Source: Bacillota bacterium (GTDB lineage: Bacteria; Bacillota; UBA994; UBA5500). From it: a stretch of DNA of 17,006 nt. The number at the start of each line of letters is the position of its first letter. Position 1 is the first letter of the stretch. Below are positions 6,537 to 13,676 of the stretch, one piece after another. Position numbers and translations under genes: made by a program. The notes beneath the pieces are model-generated. The model was not told the DNA's origin, did not search any database, and worked only from the letters and a program-made list of their open reading frames with translations. The stretch spans positions 1 through 17,006 of the forward strand of contig JAEZJZ010000112.1 of assembly GCA_023436245.1 (NCBI GenBank), in the 5' to 3' direction.

Positions 6537-7568
6537 ATGCGCAAGGCATATTCGCTGCTGGCTGCACTCTTGGTTGTGGGCTTGGCTGCCCTCGGCTGGT
6601 GGCGTACCACTGACAACAGAGAAGTCCACCGTAGCGAGTTCATCATGGGCACGTACATTGAGGCTAGGGCCTATGGGCGGCACGCGAACAAGGCCCTGGA
6701 TTTGGTCTATGCCCGCCTGCGGGAGATCGAGCAGAAGATGACCATCAACCAGGCCGGCAGCGAGATCGACCAGGTCAACACCCAGGCTGGAGAGCAGCCG
6801 GTGGCAGTCAGCGCCGACACTTTCGCGGTGGTGAAGCGCGCCCTGGAATACGGCGAAACCACATCAGGCAAGTTCGACCCGACGATTCAGCCGATTGTCT
6901 CGCTCTGGCGTATCGGCTCTCCGGAAGCCAGGGTGCCAGCCAGCTCGGAGATTGACGCCAAGCTGCCATTGGTGGATTACCGTGCCGTGCAACTGAACGA
7001 GTCACAACAGACCATCTACTTGCCAGAGACTGGCATGGGGCTGGACCTGGGGGGCATCGCCAAGGGATATGCTGCCGATGAGGCCGTCAGCATCCTGCGC
7101 CAGCAAGGCGTGAGGAACGCGATCATCAGCCTGGGCGGCAATGTCTATACCATGGGCCGAAACCCTGAGGGGAAACGGTGGCGCATCGGAGTGCAAAACC
7201 CGGAAAACGCGCGCAACACCTTCATCGGCGTGATCGAAACGAGCGACGAGACACTGGTCACGTCGGGTGCCTATGAGCGTTACCTGGAAGTCAATGGCAA
7301 GATTTACCATCATATCATCGACCCGTCGACCGGCTATCCTGCCGAATCGGACGTGCTCAGTGCCACTATTATCACGGCTAAGTCGATCGACGCAGACGCC
7401 CTCAGCACTAGTGTCTTCATCCTCGGCCGGGAAAAAGGATTGCAGCTGATTGAGCAACTTCCCGGGATAGAAGCCATCGTGATCGATCTTGATCGTCAGG
7501 TCTATCTCAGCACTGGAATGCAGGGTCGGGTCACCATCACCGACCAACTCTACCGGCTGATGCCCTAG
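6537..7568 (+). CDS. apbE: ApbE, FAD:protein FMN transferase
   Basis: Transfers FMN from FAD to a threonine of exported target proteins, Mg-dependent, outside the cytoplasmic membrane. Seen in 343 residues: an N-terminal membrane anchor (about residues 6-22; no lipobox cysteine, so a signal anchor and not a lipoprotein), FDPTIQPIVSLW (113-124), DLGGIAKGYAAD (170-181), SLGGNVYTMG (198-207), VTSGAYERYL (241-250), HHIIDPSTGYPAES (258-271) and the acidic metal-site segment SIDADALSTSVFILG (283-297). All family signatures are intact and the length is normal. The ATG at 6537 is preceded by AAAGGGGG. The obvious substrate is the three-site lipoprotein just upstream. The Gx-family gene follows 31 bases later, so these two probably share a transcript. 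Confidence 0.93.
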   Translation: MRKAYSLLAALLVVGLAALGWWRTTDNREVHRSEFIMGTYIEARAYGRHANKALDLVYARLREIEQKMTINQAGSEIDQVNTQAGEQPVAVSADTFAVVKRALEYGETTSGKFDPTIQPIVSLWRIGSPEARVPASSEIDAKLPLVDYRAVQLNESQQTIYLPETGMGLDLGGIAKGYAADEAVSILRQQGVRNAIISLGGNVYTMGRNPEGKRWRIGVQNPENARNTFIGVIETSDETLVTSGAYERYLEVNGKIYHHIIDPSTGYPAESDVLSATIITAKSIDADALSTSVFILGREKGLQLIEQLPGIEAIVIDLDRQVYLSTGMQGRVTITDQLYRLMP

Positions 7569-7599
7569 GGCGTCAGCACAGGTACTTCTGGGAGGAAAC

Positions 7600-8157
7600 A
7601 TGGGCAAGGCGAGAAAACTGGTCCTGTTGGGCATCCTGATCGCATTGGCGCTGGCCCTGCATGTGGCCGAGCGGATGATCCCATTACCAATTTTGCCCGT
7701 GCCGGGCGTGAAGCTCGGCTTGGCCAACATCGTCACGCTGGTGGCGATCTTTATCCTACCGTTCCACGAGGTGCTGCTCTTCGTGGTTGTGCGCACCGTC
7801 CTTTCGTCGGTGTTTGGCGGAGGACTCTCCGGTTTTCTCTTCAGCCTGTCCGGGGGGCTACTCAGCATGTTGGTGATGTACACGCTGGCCAAATTCTCTG
7901 GTCGCTGGCTCAGTCTACCGGCAATCAGTGTGGTTGGTGCGCTGTTTCATAACCTGGGACAACTGCTGGTGGCTGCCTTCATCGTCAAGACGCTGGGCAT
8001 CTTGCTCTACTTGCCGATTCTGGTGGTCGCTGCCGGACTGACCGGCCTGGCGGTTGGGTTCACCACCCTCCTACTGCTCCGGTCGCTCTCTCGGGCAAAG
8101 CTGATTCGGGTGAGGCCGGCATTGCGGACACTCGTCTCGGCTGAACTAGCTGAATAG
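7600..8157 (+). CDS. Gx transporter family membrane protein
   Basis: A 185-residue integral membrane protein with about six hydrophobic helices (near 7-22, 38-54, 57-73, 78-97, 107-130 and 133-160). The LPVPGVKLGLANIVTL segment (32-47) and the FGGGLSGFLFSLSGG segment (72-86) are typical of Gx_transp proteins. These are often annotated as heptaprenyl diphosphate synthase component I, a name that probably misleads because there is no synthase chemistry in the sequence. Architecture and glycine pattern resemble ECF-transporter substrate-binding components. As I recall, members are frequently found with FMN-binding and ApbE genes, in line with this locus, so a role in quinone/flavin electron transfer or precursor transport is plausible but unproven. 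GGAGG lies 4 bases before ATG 7600. It ends at a strong terminator. Confidence 0.82.
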   Translation: MGKARKLVLLGILIALALALHVAERMIPLPILPVPGVKLGLANIVTLVAIFILPFHEVLLFVVVRTVLSSVFGGGLSGFLFSLSGGLLSMLVMYTLAKFSGRWLSLPAISVVGALFHNLGQLLVAAFIVKTLGILLYLPILVVAAGLTGLAVGFTTLLLLRSLSRAKLIRVRPALRTLVSAELAE

Positions 8158-8173
8158 TTGACGGGATTATTGA

Positions 8174-8211
8174 GGCAAGAGCCCGGGATAAATCCCGGGC
8201 TCTTGCCTTTT
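8174..8211 (+). terminator. terminator after apbE-Gx operon
   Basis: Very strong hairpin: bases 8174-8189 pair perfectly with 8192-8207 (16 bp, GC-rich GAGCCCGGG core; the innermost pairs probably open to make a real loop), followed by TTTT at 8208-8211. It begins 16 bases after the Gx stop. Confidence 0.9.
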
Positions 8212-8338
8212 GTGGGTGGGGCTGTCGCCATCGGGGAGTCATAGCTCGCCTGAGTCGCATATGATATGCTGAATGGGAAAAGGATGATGCTGGTTAGTTT
8301 TTTCAATATTAGGAAAATGACTGTTAGGGAGGATTAAC

Positions 8339-8370
8339 TCGCGGCATACGCGAATAGTCGTCATGACGAC
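8339..8370. promoter_or_regulatory. palindromes in the aminotransferase leader
   Basis: GTCGTCATGACGAC (8357-8370) is a perfect 14-base palindrome. It is preceded by the small hairpin TCGCG-gcata-CGCGA (8339-8353). Both lie 40-70 bases before the TTG start of the aminotransferase. A dimeric regulator could bind here, but no promoter could be fixed with confidence (a TATGAT at 8260-8265 is the best -10 candidate). Speculative. Confidence 0.3.
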
Positions 8371-8409
8371 CCGACCCGGAAAGCAAAACATACCTGGAGG
8401 TGGATCAAG

Positions 8410-9600
8410 TTGGCCATCCGTTACGCCGACCGCATGCAACTGCTCAAAGCTTCAGAGATCCGTGAAATGCTGAAGCTGACTGAGGACCCGGAGATCATCT
8501 CCTTTGCCGGTGGATTGCCGGCACCAGAGCTCTTCCCCGTGGAGGCAATGAAGGACGTGGTGGTGGAAGTGCTGGATAAGGCCGGACAGGCGGCCCTACA
8601 GTACAGCTCGACCGAAGGCTTCAACCCGCTCCGGAAGCAGATCGCCGAGATCGTCGGCCGCCGCGGAGTGAGTGGCATGGACTACCAGCAGATTCTGGTC
8701 ACGAACGGCTCGCAGCAGGGTCTTGACTTCGCTGGCAAGGTTTTCATCAACCCTGGTGATGTGATCATCTGCGAAAGCCCCACTTATCTCGCTGCTGTCA
8801 GTGCCTTCCGCGCCTATCAGGCTGAGTTCGTGGAAGTGGCGATGGATGAACAAGGCATGATCATGGAGGAACTGGAGAAGGCACTCCAGGCTCATCCTGA
8901 CGCCAAGTTCATCTACACTATTCCTGATTTCCAGAACCCGACCGGACGCACCATGAGCGTAGAGCGCCGTCAACGTTTGATTGCGTTAGCCAACCAGTAC
9001 GACATTCCGGTCGTGGAGGACAACCCATACGGCGAACTGCGCTTCGAAGGCGAATCACTGCCCGCCGTGATGTCTTTTGACACCCAGGGCAGAGTAATCT
9101 ACCTGGGCACTTTCTCCAAGACATTTGCGCCGGGACTGCGCATCGGCTGGATTGCCGCCAAGCCGGAGATTCTGCAGAAGTTCGTGATCGTCAAGCAGGG
9201 CGCTGACCTGCAATGCAACTCGATGGTACAGCGCGATGCATCCTTGTTCATCGAAAAGTACGACCTGCAGCAGCACGTGGAGAAGATCAAGGTAGTCTAC
9301 CGCCGCCGGCGTGATCTGATGGTCAACTCGATCAAGGAGTATTTCCCGGCTGGAGTGAAAAGCACCAATCCTGAAGGTGGCCTCTTCCTTTGGGTGGAGA
9401 TCAGGTCAGACCTGGACACCAAGGAGCTATTCCAGGAAGCGATCAAGGAGAAAGTGGCGTTCGTTCCAGGCCATTCTTTCTTCCCCAACGGTGGCAACAA
9501 GAGCTGCATGCGCCTGAACTTCTCGAACATGCCCGAGGAGAGGATCGTGGAAGGCATCCAGCGGCTGGGCAAGTTGCTAGACCGCTACTACCAGAGCTAG
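8410..9600 (+). CDS. PLP-dependent aminotransferase (2-aminoadipate/MocR-like, class I/II)
   Basis: A 396-residue fold-type I aminotransferase with no DNA-binding domain. It resembles the LysN/2-aminoadipate and aromatic aminotransferase group. Seen: SFAGGLPAPELFP (31-43), the substrate-side segment YSSTEGFNPLR (65-75), TNGSQQGLD (98-106), FQNPTGRT (174-181, PLP-contacting N176), EDNPYGEL (203-210, D204 and Y207), the PLP lysine in TFSKTFAPGLRIGW (K237), and MRLNFS with the carboxylate-binding arginine (R368). All catalytic residues are intact. The start is TTG 8410 with GGAGGTG at 8396-8402. Role: transfers the amino group of an amino acid to 2-oxoglutarate, probably in amino-acid breakdown given the peptidases around it. 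Exact substrate unknown. It is a single-gene transcript bounded by terminators. Confidence 0.9.
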   Translation: MAIRYADRMQLLKASEIREMLKLTEDPEIISFAGGLPAPELFPVEAMKDVVVEVLDKAGQAALQYSSTEGFNPLRKQIAEIVGRRGVSGMDYQQILVTNGSQQGLDFAGKVFINPGDVIICESPTYLAAVSAFRAYQAEFVEVAMDEQGMIMEELEKALQAHPDAKFIYTIPDFQNPTGRTMSVERRQRLIALANQYDIPVVEDNPYGELRFEGESLPAVMSFDTQGRVIYLGTFSKTFAPGLRIGWIAAKPEILQKFVIVKQGADLQCNSMVQRDASLFIEKYDLQQHVEKIKVVYRRRRDLMVNSIKEYFPAGVKSTNPEGGLFLWVEIRSDLDTKELFQEAIKEKVAFVPGHSFFPNGGNKSCMRLNFSNMPEERIVEGIQRLGKLLDRYYQS

Positions 9601-9615
9601 TCCAGAAGAATAGCC

Positions 9616-9650
9616 AAAGGCTGTCTTGCGCGAGCGAGACAGCCTTTTCT
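9616..9650. terminator. terminator between convergent genes
   Basis: AAAGGCTGTCT (9616-9626) pairs with AGACAGCCTTT (9637-9647). The inner part closes to a GCGA tetraloop and a T follows. It lies between the aminotransferase stop (9600) and the stop of the minus-strand peptidase (9673). With A and T runs on both sides it could serve both directions. Confidence 0.8.
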
Positions 9651-9672
9651 GATGCACTGTTTCTACTTGGTA

Positions 9673-10812
9673 CTAGTACCCCATGGTCTCCAAGACAAGC
9701 ATCGCCAATTGAGTCATGCCGACGGGCATCGGACGCACATCCAAGGACTCGTCCGTGCGATGAGCGCCGCGGCCGGCGGTAATGCCGACACAGATGGCAG
9801 GAATCCCCCGGCTGAGCGGAACATTGGCATCGGTTGAGCTCGGTCCGGAAACCGGGTCCAGCTCAAGCGCGCGGAGGATTTTCTGCGCAGAGGTAACCAA
9901 CGGATGGTCAGCGGGGATGGCGCCGCCTGGGCGGTCACCAACGACTAGCACTTCCATGGTCACTTCCCCTTCTGTAGCGTGTCGCTCCAGAATGGCGCGC
10001 ACTCTGCCCTCCAGTTCAGCCAGGCTTTCTGAACAGACGGAGCGCATGTCCAGCAGCAGCTCAGCATTTGGCGCTATTGAGTTAATGGAGGTTCCGCCGG
10101 AGATCACGCCGACGTTGTAGGTCGTACGCGGCTCAGCCGGCACCGTGAGCTGAGAGACATCAGCGATCATGCGGCCGAGAACATGAATGGCATTCGGCAC
10201 GCCGAAGTTACCCCAGCTGTGTCCGCCGCCGGTGGAAAGCTTCACATGCAGGCGCCGGCTAGCGATACCCTCATAGACCACAGAACCGAGGTTGCCGTCC
10301 ACGGCGATCACGGCATCCACTGAGTTGCCATATTTGGCCATGGCTGCCTTCATGCCCCTCAAGTCCCCGAGTCCCTCTTCCCCAGCTGTGCCGACCAGGA
10401 TCAACCTGCCTTTCGGCTTGATCTGGAGATCATGCATACCAGCTGCGAACTGAATGAGGGCGGCCACGCCGGTGGAGTCATCACGCACGCCCGGGGCAAA
10501 GAGCTCGTGTCCCTCCCGCCGCACCGTCACGTCCGTCCCCGCAGGAAAGACGGTGTCCAGATGAGCCGCCACCAGAACAGTCGGCCCAGCCTCCGCCCCG
10601 ACGATTTCCGCATAGACGTTAGGGGTATCATCCACGCACACGTGCTCCAGACCGACCTCCCGCAGACGGCGGGCGACGTAATTTGCGCGTTCGTGCTCCT
10701 GGAAACCGGGCGCCGCCACTTCACAGACGGCGATGTTCTCCTGAATCATCCCTTCCAGATGGGTGGTGTAATACTCCTGTAGCCGCGACAGCAGCTGCTT
10801 GTCAATCATCAT
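9673..10812 (-). CDS. M20 family peptidase, tripeptidase T-like
   Basis: A 379-residue zinc peptidase, cytoplasmic. Seen: AAHLDTVFP (H84, D86), GVRDDSTGVAAL (bridging D111 or D112), GTAGEEGLGD (catalytic E145, metal E146), VIAVDG (D172), the GGGHSWGNFG segment of the dimerisation domain, and RGAHRTDE (H351). All expected ligands are intact. The family is COG2195-like (PepT/YqjE group). Substrate is likely small peptides. AGGAGGGG stands 4 bases before the ATG at 10812 and 7 before a second ATG at 10809, so the protein may really begin at the second methionine. It is transcribed alone, convergent with the aminotransferase and divergent from the DUF438 gene. No clear promoter was found for it. 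Confidence 0.9.
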   Translation of the reverse strand: MMIDKQLLSRLQEYYTTHLEGMIQENIAVCEVAAPGFQEHERANYVARRLREVGLEHVCVDDTPNVYAEIVGAEAGPTVLVAAHLDTVFPAGTDVTVRREGHELFAPGVRDDSTGVAALIQFAAGMHDLQIKPKGRLILVGTAGEEGLGDLRGMKAAMAKYGNSVDAVIAVDGNLGSVVYEGIASRRLHVKLSTGGGHSWGNFGVPNAIHVLGRMIADVSQLTVPAEPRTTYNVGVISGGTSINSIAPNAELLLDMRSVCSESLAELEGRVRAILERHATEGEVTMEVLVVGDRPGGAIPADHPLVTSAQKILRALELDPVSGPSSTDANVPLSRGIPAICVGITAGRGAHRTDESLDVRPMPVGMTQLAMLVLETMGY

Positions 10813-10868
10813 CTATCCCCTCCTGAACTTTTCGCTTAGCTAAACAGTTCGACAGCCAGCGAGAATTC

Positions 10869-10888
10869 CCTCCTGTGGCAGCAGGAGG
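10869..10888. other. small hairpin in divergent intergenic region
   Basis: CCTCCTG (10869-10875) pairs with CAGGAGG (10882-10888) over a 6-base loop, in the 235-base space between the minus-strand M20 gene and the DUF438 gene. The right arm resembles a ribosome-binding site and is followed at once by an ATG with only five codons, so it is not a gene. It could be a regulatory hairpin or part of a small dispersed repeat. Nothing else was recognised in this gap. Confidence 0.3.
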
Positions 10889-11047
10889 TATGTCCTTTCT
10901 GGAGTGACACAAACTAGTAGAGCGTTCGGCTGCAAGCTGTCCAGCGCCATGTGCTAACGCGCAGCCAGTTAAGAAGTAAGGCTTGCGGAAGCTGGTCCGT
11001 GGCCAGTGCACTACCAGAGCACATTCGCTAGGGAGGTAGATGGAAGA

Positions 11048-12286
11048 ATGAGTGAAGTCTTACACAGCCGTGAATACCGCCAGCAGCAGCTGCAGGAGAT
11101 TATTCGGGATCTGCATCGCGGGGCAACGGTGGAGGAAGTGCAGGCGCGCTTCCACACCCTGATCAAGGACATTGGACCGGGCGAAATCGCCAACCTGGAA
11201 CAGGCACTGATTCAGGAAGGGATGCCGGAACAGGAGATCAAGAGGCTATGTGACGTGCATGTGGCCGTCTTCCGCCAATCACTGGACAAGCAACAAGTGC
11301 AGGCTGAGGAGGTACCCGGACACCCAATTCACACCTTTCGGCAGGAGAATGCAGCCATCTCGGGCCTGGTGATCAAGCTGGAGCGGCTGCTCGGCAGCTT
11401 GCAGACTGAGGGCTCCACGGACGAGGCCGATTGGCAACGCTGGCAGGAACTACACCGGGACCTGCTGCAGATAGAAAAGCACTATAGCCGCAAGGAAAAC
11501 GTGCTTTTCCCCTATCTGGAGCATTACGGCATCAGCGGTCCGCCGGGAGTGATGTGGTCCATCCACGACGAGATCCGTGCCCAATTGAAGACAGTGAGCA
11601 AGCAACTGGCCGATGATCGCCCGGAAGCCGCAGCAGCGAAGCGGCTGATCAGTGAGACGGCGCTGCCAATGCTGAACGCCATCAAGGAGATGGTTTACAA
11701 GGAAGAAAAGATCCTCTTCCCGATGAGCCTGGACCTGCTGACCGAACAGGAATGGGGCAGGGTGCGGACGGCAAGCGAGGAAATAGGCTATGCCTTCGTG
11801 CAGCCGGCCGACGAATGGCAACCGGCGGCGCCCGACACAGCGACAGAACCCGTGGAATCCCGCACTTCAGCGGGGACAATACCGCTGGATGTCGGCGCCC
11901 TGACCGTGATGCAACTGAACCAGATGCTGACGGCACTCCCCATCGACGTCACCTTTGTGGACGAGAACAACGTGGTGCGCTATTATTCCCAGAGCAAGGA
12001 GCGCATCTTCACCCGCACCCCGGCGATTATCGGCCGCCAGGTGGGAAAATGCCATCCCCCGGAGAGCGTGCACGTGGTGGAGAACATCGTGCAGGACTTC
12101 CGAACCAAGCGTCGGGACAGCGCCGATTTCTGGATCGAGATGGGCGGCAAGCTGATCTACATCCGTTACTTCCCGGTGCGGGACAAGGCAGGCAAGTATC
12201 TAGGAGTGTTAGAAGTCACCCAAGATGTCACTGGGATCAGGGCGCTGCAAGGCCAGAAGCGGTTGCTGGACGAACCTGCAGAGTAG
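11048..12286 (+). CDS. DUF438 / hemerythrin-like / PAS domain protein
   Basis: A 412-residue soluble protein with three parts. DUF438 is at about 5-85 (starts SREYRQQQLQEIIRDLHRG). A hemerythrin HHE-type four-helix region is at about 90-235, with candidate iron ligands H92, H95, H145, E150, H173 and E219/E220 (segments GHPIHTFRQEN, EKHYSRKENVLFPYLEH, SIHDEIR and YKEEKILFP). A C-terminal PAS domain is at about 288-398, containing GRQVGKCHPPES (C335, H336). The hemerythrin and PAS parts are joined by a proline- and threonine-rich linker (about 252-280). Known of the family: this architecture is common in anaerobes and is thought to sense oxygen, nitric oxide or redox state; no enzymatic output domain is present. 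The start is ATG 11048 (GGGAGG at 11031-11036). Upstream codons from 11006 are less likely. The DJ-1-like gene follows after 59 bases. Confidence 0.88.
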   Translation: MSEVLHSREYRQQQLQEIIRDLHRGATVEEVQARFHTLIKDIGPGEIANLEQALIQEGMPEQEIKRLCDVHVAVFRQSLDKQQVQAEEVPGHPIHTFRQENAAISGLVIKLERLLGSLQTEGSTDEADWQRWQELHRDLLQIEKHYSRKENVLFPYLEHYGISGPPGVMWSIHDEIRAQLKTVSKQLADDRPEAAAAKRLISETALPMLNAIKEMVYKEEKILFPMSLDLLTEQEWGRVRTASEEIGYAFVQPADEWQPAAPDTATEPVESRTSAGTIPLDVGALTVMQLNQMLTALPIDVTFVDENNVVRYYSQSKERIFTRTPAIIGRQVGKCHPPESVHVVENIVQDFRTKRRDSADFWIEMGGKLIYIRYFPVRDKAGKYLGVLEVTQDVTGIRALQGQKRLLDEPAE

Positions 12287-12345
12287 CCAAAGCCCCACTG
12301 TACTGTCTGGAGTCAGCACGGTAAAATAGCCGTGAGGTGAGTAGT

Positions 12346-12915
12346 GTGAAAGTTGGTGTCCTAGCTTTCCCGGGTGTGGAGGAACTGGACTTCGTCGGTC
12401 CTTGGGAGGTGCTCTCCTACGCTAACAAGCTGCAGCCAGGGGCGTTGGAAATGCTGCTGGTCGGGACCGAAACCCCTGTGACGGCATTCAACCGCTTGCG
12501 AGTGATCCCAGACGTGACCCTAGAACAATGCCCCGAGCTGGATATTCTGGTTGTGCCGGGCGGCAGGGGTCGTTTGCAGGCAATGCATGACGAGCGGATT
12601 CTACAGTTCATTCGGCAACAGGCCCCCGGCCTCCGCTACCTGACGTCAGTCTGCACCGGAGCATTCCTGCTGGCCGAAGCTGGACTATTGCGGGGCAAGC
12701 AGGCGACCACGCACTTCTCGGCCATCGACGAGCTGAGAGCTTACCCAGGAATCGAGGTCGTGACCGAGCGAGTGGTACAGACGGACAAGGTGATCTGTGC
12801 AGCTGGAGTGTCCTCAGGAATAGATATGTCCCTTTACCTACTTGCCCAGCTCTTTGGCGAGCAGGTGGCCCAAGCTGTGGCCAGAAACATTGAGTATCGA
12901 CACTGTCAGTCCTAG
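12346..12915 (+). CDS. DJ-1/PfpI family protein
   Basis: A 189-residue class I glutamine amidotransferase-like fold of the DJ-1/PfpI superfamily. Seen from GTG 12346: acidic segment FPGVEELDFVGPWEV near the N-terminus (E12, E13, D15), VVPGGRGRL, the nucleophile elbow TSVCTGAFLLAEAGLL with C103, and TTHFSAIDEL with H123. These features are closest to the isonitrile hydratase-like and GATase1 AraC-type branch. Substrate unknown; members act as hydratases, glyoxalases/deglycases or chaperones. The start GTG 12346 is chosen because GAGGTG lies 6 bases before it. An in-frame GTG at 12337 overlaps that site. It probably shares a transcript with the DUF438 gene, which fits a stress or redox role (inference). 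No T-rich terminator follows, only the palindromic repeat at 12929. Confidence 0.85.
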   Translation: MKVGVLAFPGVEELDFVGPWEVLSYANKLQPGALEMLLVGTETPVTAFNRLRVIPDVTLEQCPELDILVVPGGRGRLQAMHDERILQFIRQQAPGLRYLTSVCTGAFLLAEAGLLRGKQATTHFSAIDELRAYPGIEVVTERVVQTDKVICAAGVSSGIDMSLYLLAQLFGEQVAQAVARNIEYRHCQS

Positions 12916-12928
12916 AACCATGTAGCCG

Positions 12929-12974
12929 CAAGTCTCAGTCCAATTGGCCTCTGCGCCTGATGGTCTGAGACTTG
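12929..12974. repeat. AAGTCTCAGTCCA palindromic repeat, copy 2
   Basis: CAAGTCTCAGTCCA (12929-12942) pairs with TGGTCTGAGACTTG (12961-12974) at 13 of 14 positions around an 18-base loop. The arms match those of the repeat at 6419-6482 (AAGTCTCAGTCCAA and GGTTTGAGACTTGA), but the loop sequence and length differ, and the outer GGGG/CCCC of copy 1 is absent. It starts 14 bases after the stop of the DJ-1-like gene and may serve as that operon's transcript end. Confidence 0.65.
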
Positions 12975-13113
12975 ATGCTCTACGTAGTGGCTAGACTGGG
13001 GCAGCACCTGGTGCAGACAAGGCGCTGCCTCTTTGCATGCCTCTGACGCCACTCACCGTTGGCCCGCGCGCGGCGTATGCTGTAGCAGCCTGGAAGCTAA
13101 GGGGGTGTTACGT

Positions 13114-13473
13114 TTGCGCTTCACGAAAATGACTCTCCACTGTCGCTTGCGGCGGGCCATCGGTCAGAAGGTGGCTCTAGAAGCCCCAGGATTCAGCAGC
13201 GAAGTCGGTCGATTGCAGAAGGTCTACCCGCGCTTCATCAAGGTCACGGGGCAGTACTTCGTGCCACATAACCTCGATCGCATTGTCCTTAGCCGGGCCT
13301 GCCGTCGTTTGCCGAAATGCCGGGTGATGATCCGCACCACGTTCGACGAGACCATTCGAGCCAGGTTGGTCCAGATTGGGCTGGACTTCATCGAGGTGGT
13401 CGAACTGCATACTCTGTGTCGACGGCGGGTGCTGCTGCCTTGGGGCAGAGTGGTCGGCATCGAATACTCCTAA
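13114..13473 (+). CDS. small unrecognised protein, apparently two tandem beta-barrel-like repeats
   Basis: A 119-residue basic protein, not recognised. It appears to be an internal duplication: GRLQKVYPRFIKV (32-44) aligns with ARLVQIGLDFIEV (83-95). Each is followed by a strand ending in a proline (FVP at 51, LLP at 109) and a hydrophobic close (DRIVL, GRVVGIEY). Each unit is about 50 residues and strand-rich, with a G/A-R-L-x-x-V/I-x-x-x-F-I-x-V core like that of small Sm-like or SH3-like barrels. It is rich in arginine with several cysteines, and has no signal or membrane segment. I chose TTG 13114, which has AAGGGGG about 8 bases upstream. ATG 13129 is too far from that site, and the earlier start at 13033 lacks one. 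RNA-binding or spore-structure roles are only guesses. It is a single gene with its own terminator. Confidence 0.65.
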   Translation: MRFTKMTLHCRLRRAIGQKVALEAPGFSSEVGRLQKVYPRFIKVTGQYFVPHNLDRIVLSRACRRLPKCRVMIRTTFDETIRARLVQIGLDFIEVVELHTLCRRRVLLPWGRVVGIEYS

Positions 13474-13475
13474 CG

Positions 13476-13516
13476 AAAAGGCGAAGAGTCTGCCAAACGC
13501 AGACTCTTCGCCTTTT
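13476..13516 (+). terminator. terminator of the small duplicated protein
   Basis: A perfect 18-bp stem: bases 13476-13493 with 13499-13516, loop CAAAC, core GGCGAAGAGTCTGC, with four A at the left base and four T at the right end. It begins immediately after the stop codon and could work in both directions. Confidence 0.9.
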
Positions 13517-13524
13517 GCATAATT

Positions 13525-13661
13525 GGGGACGGTTCTGATTATTCACTTTGGATAATCAGGGACAGACTTGTACACTGCTAGGTGCTAGCCACGCGGGCCG
13601 AAGGCACATGGAACGGCGCCCGCGCGCCGCTGATTATTCACTTTGGATAATCAGGGACAGA
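13525..13661 (+). repeat. composite REP-like element with 32-bp direct repeats
   Basis: GGGGACGG (13525-13532) is followed by a hairpin with arms CTGATTAT (13535-13542) and ATAATCAG (13552-13559), then GGACAGA. The 32 bases 13535-13566 recur exactly at 13630-13661. Between the two copies lie two more hairpins: GCTAG-gtg-CTAGC (13577-13589) and GCGGGC (13593-13598) with GCCCGC (13618-13623). The element fills the space between the terminator at 13476 and the stop codon of the minus-strand M20D gene (13677). The GGGGACGG-plus-hairpin unit resembles 1-37. No transposase is encoded, so it would have to move in trans, if at all. Confidence 0.75.
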
Positions 13662-13676
13662 TCTATGAGTGCCTGT

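Noticed and set aside
7002..7892. 296-residue open frame on the minus strand
   Set aside because: It lies across apbE and the start of the Gx gene, both of which have clear family motifs. The translated shadow shows no recognisable domain and no ribosome site was seen. It is an effect of GC-rich codon use.
7600..8157. Heptaprenyl diphosphate synthase subunit
   Set aside because: The protein is an all-hydrophobic helical membrane protein of the Gx_transp type. No prenyl-synthase DDxxD motif or soluble domain is visible.
10882..10907. Mini-gene after AGGAGG at 10883
   Set aside because: The ATG is only one base from the ribosome-like motif and the frame stops after five codons. The motif is one arm of a hairpin.
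13525..13661. CRISPR array
   Set aside because: Only two repeat copies, palindromic and separated by 63 bases that themselves form hairpins, with no cas genes.
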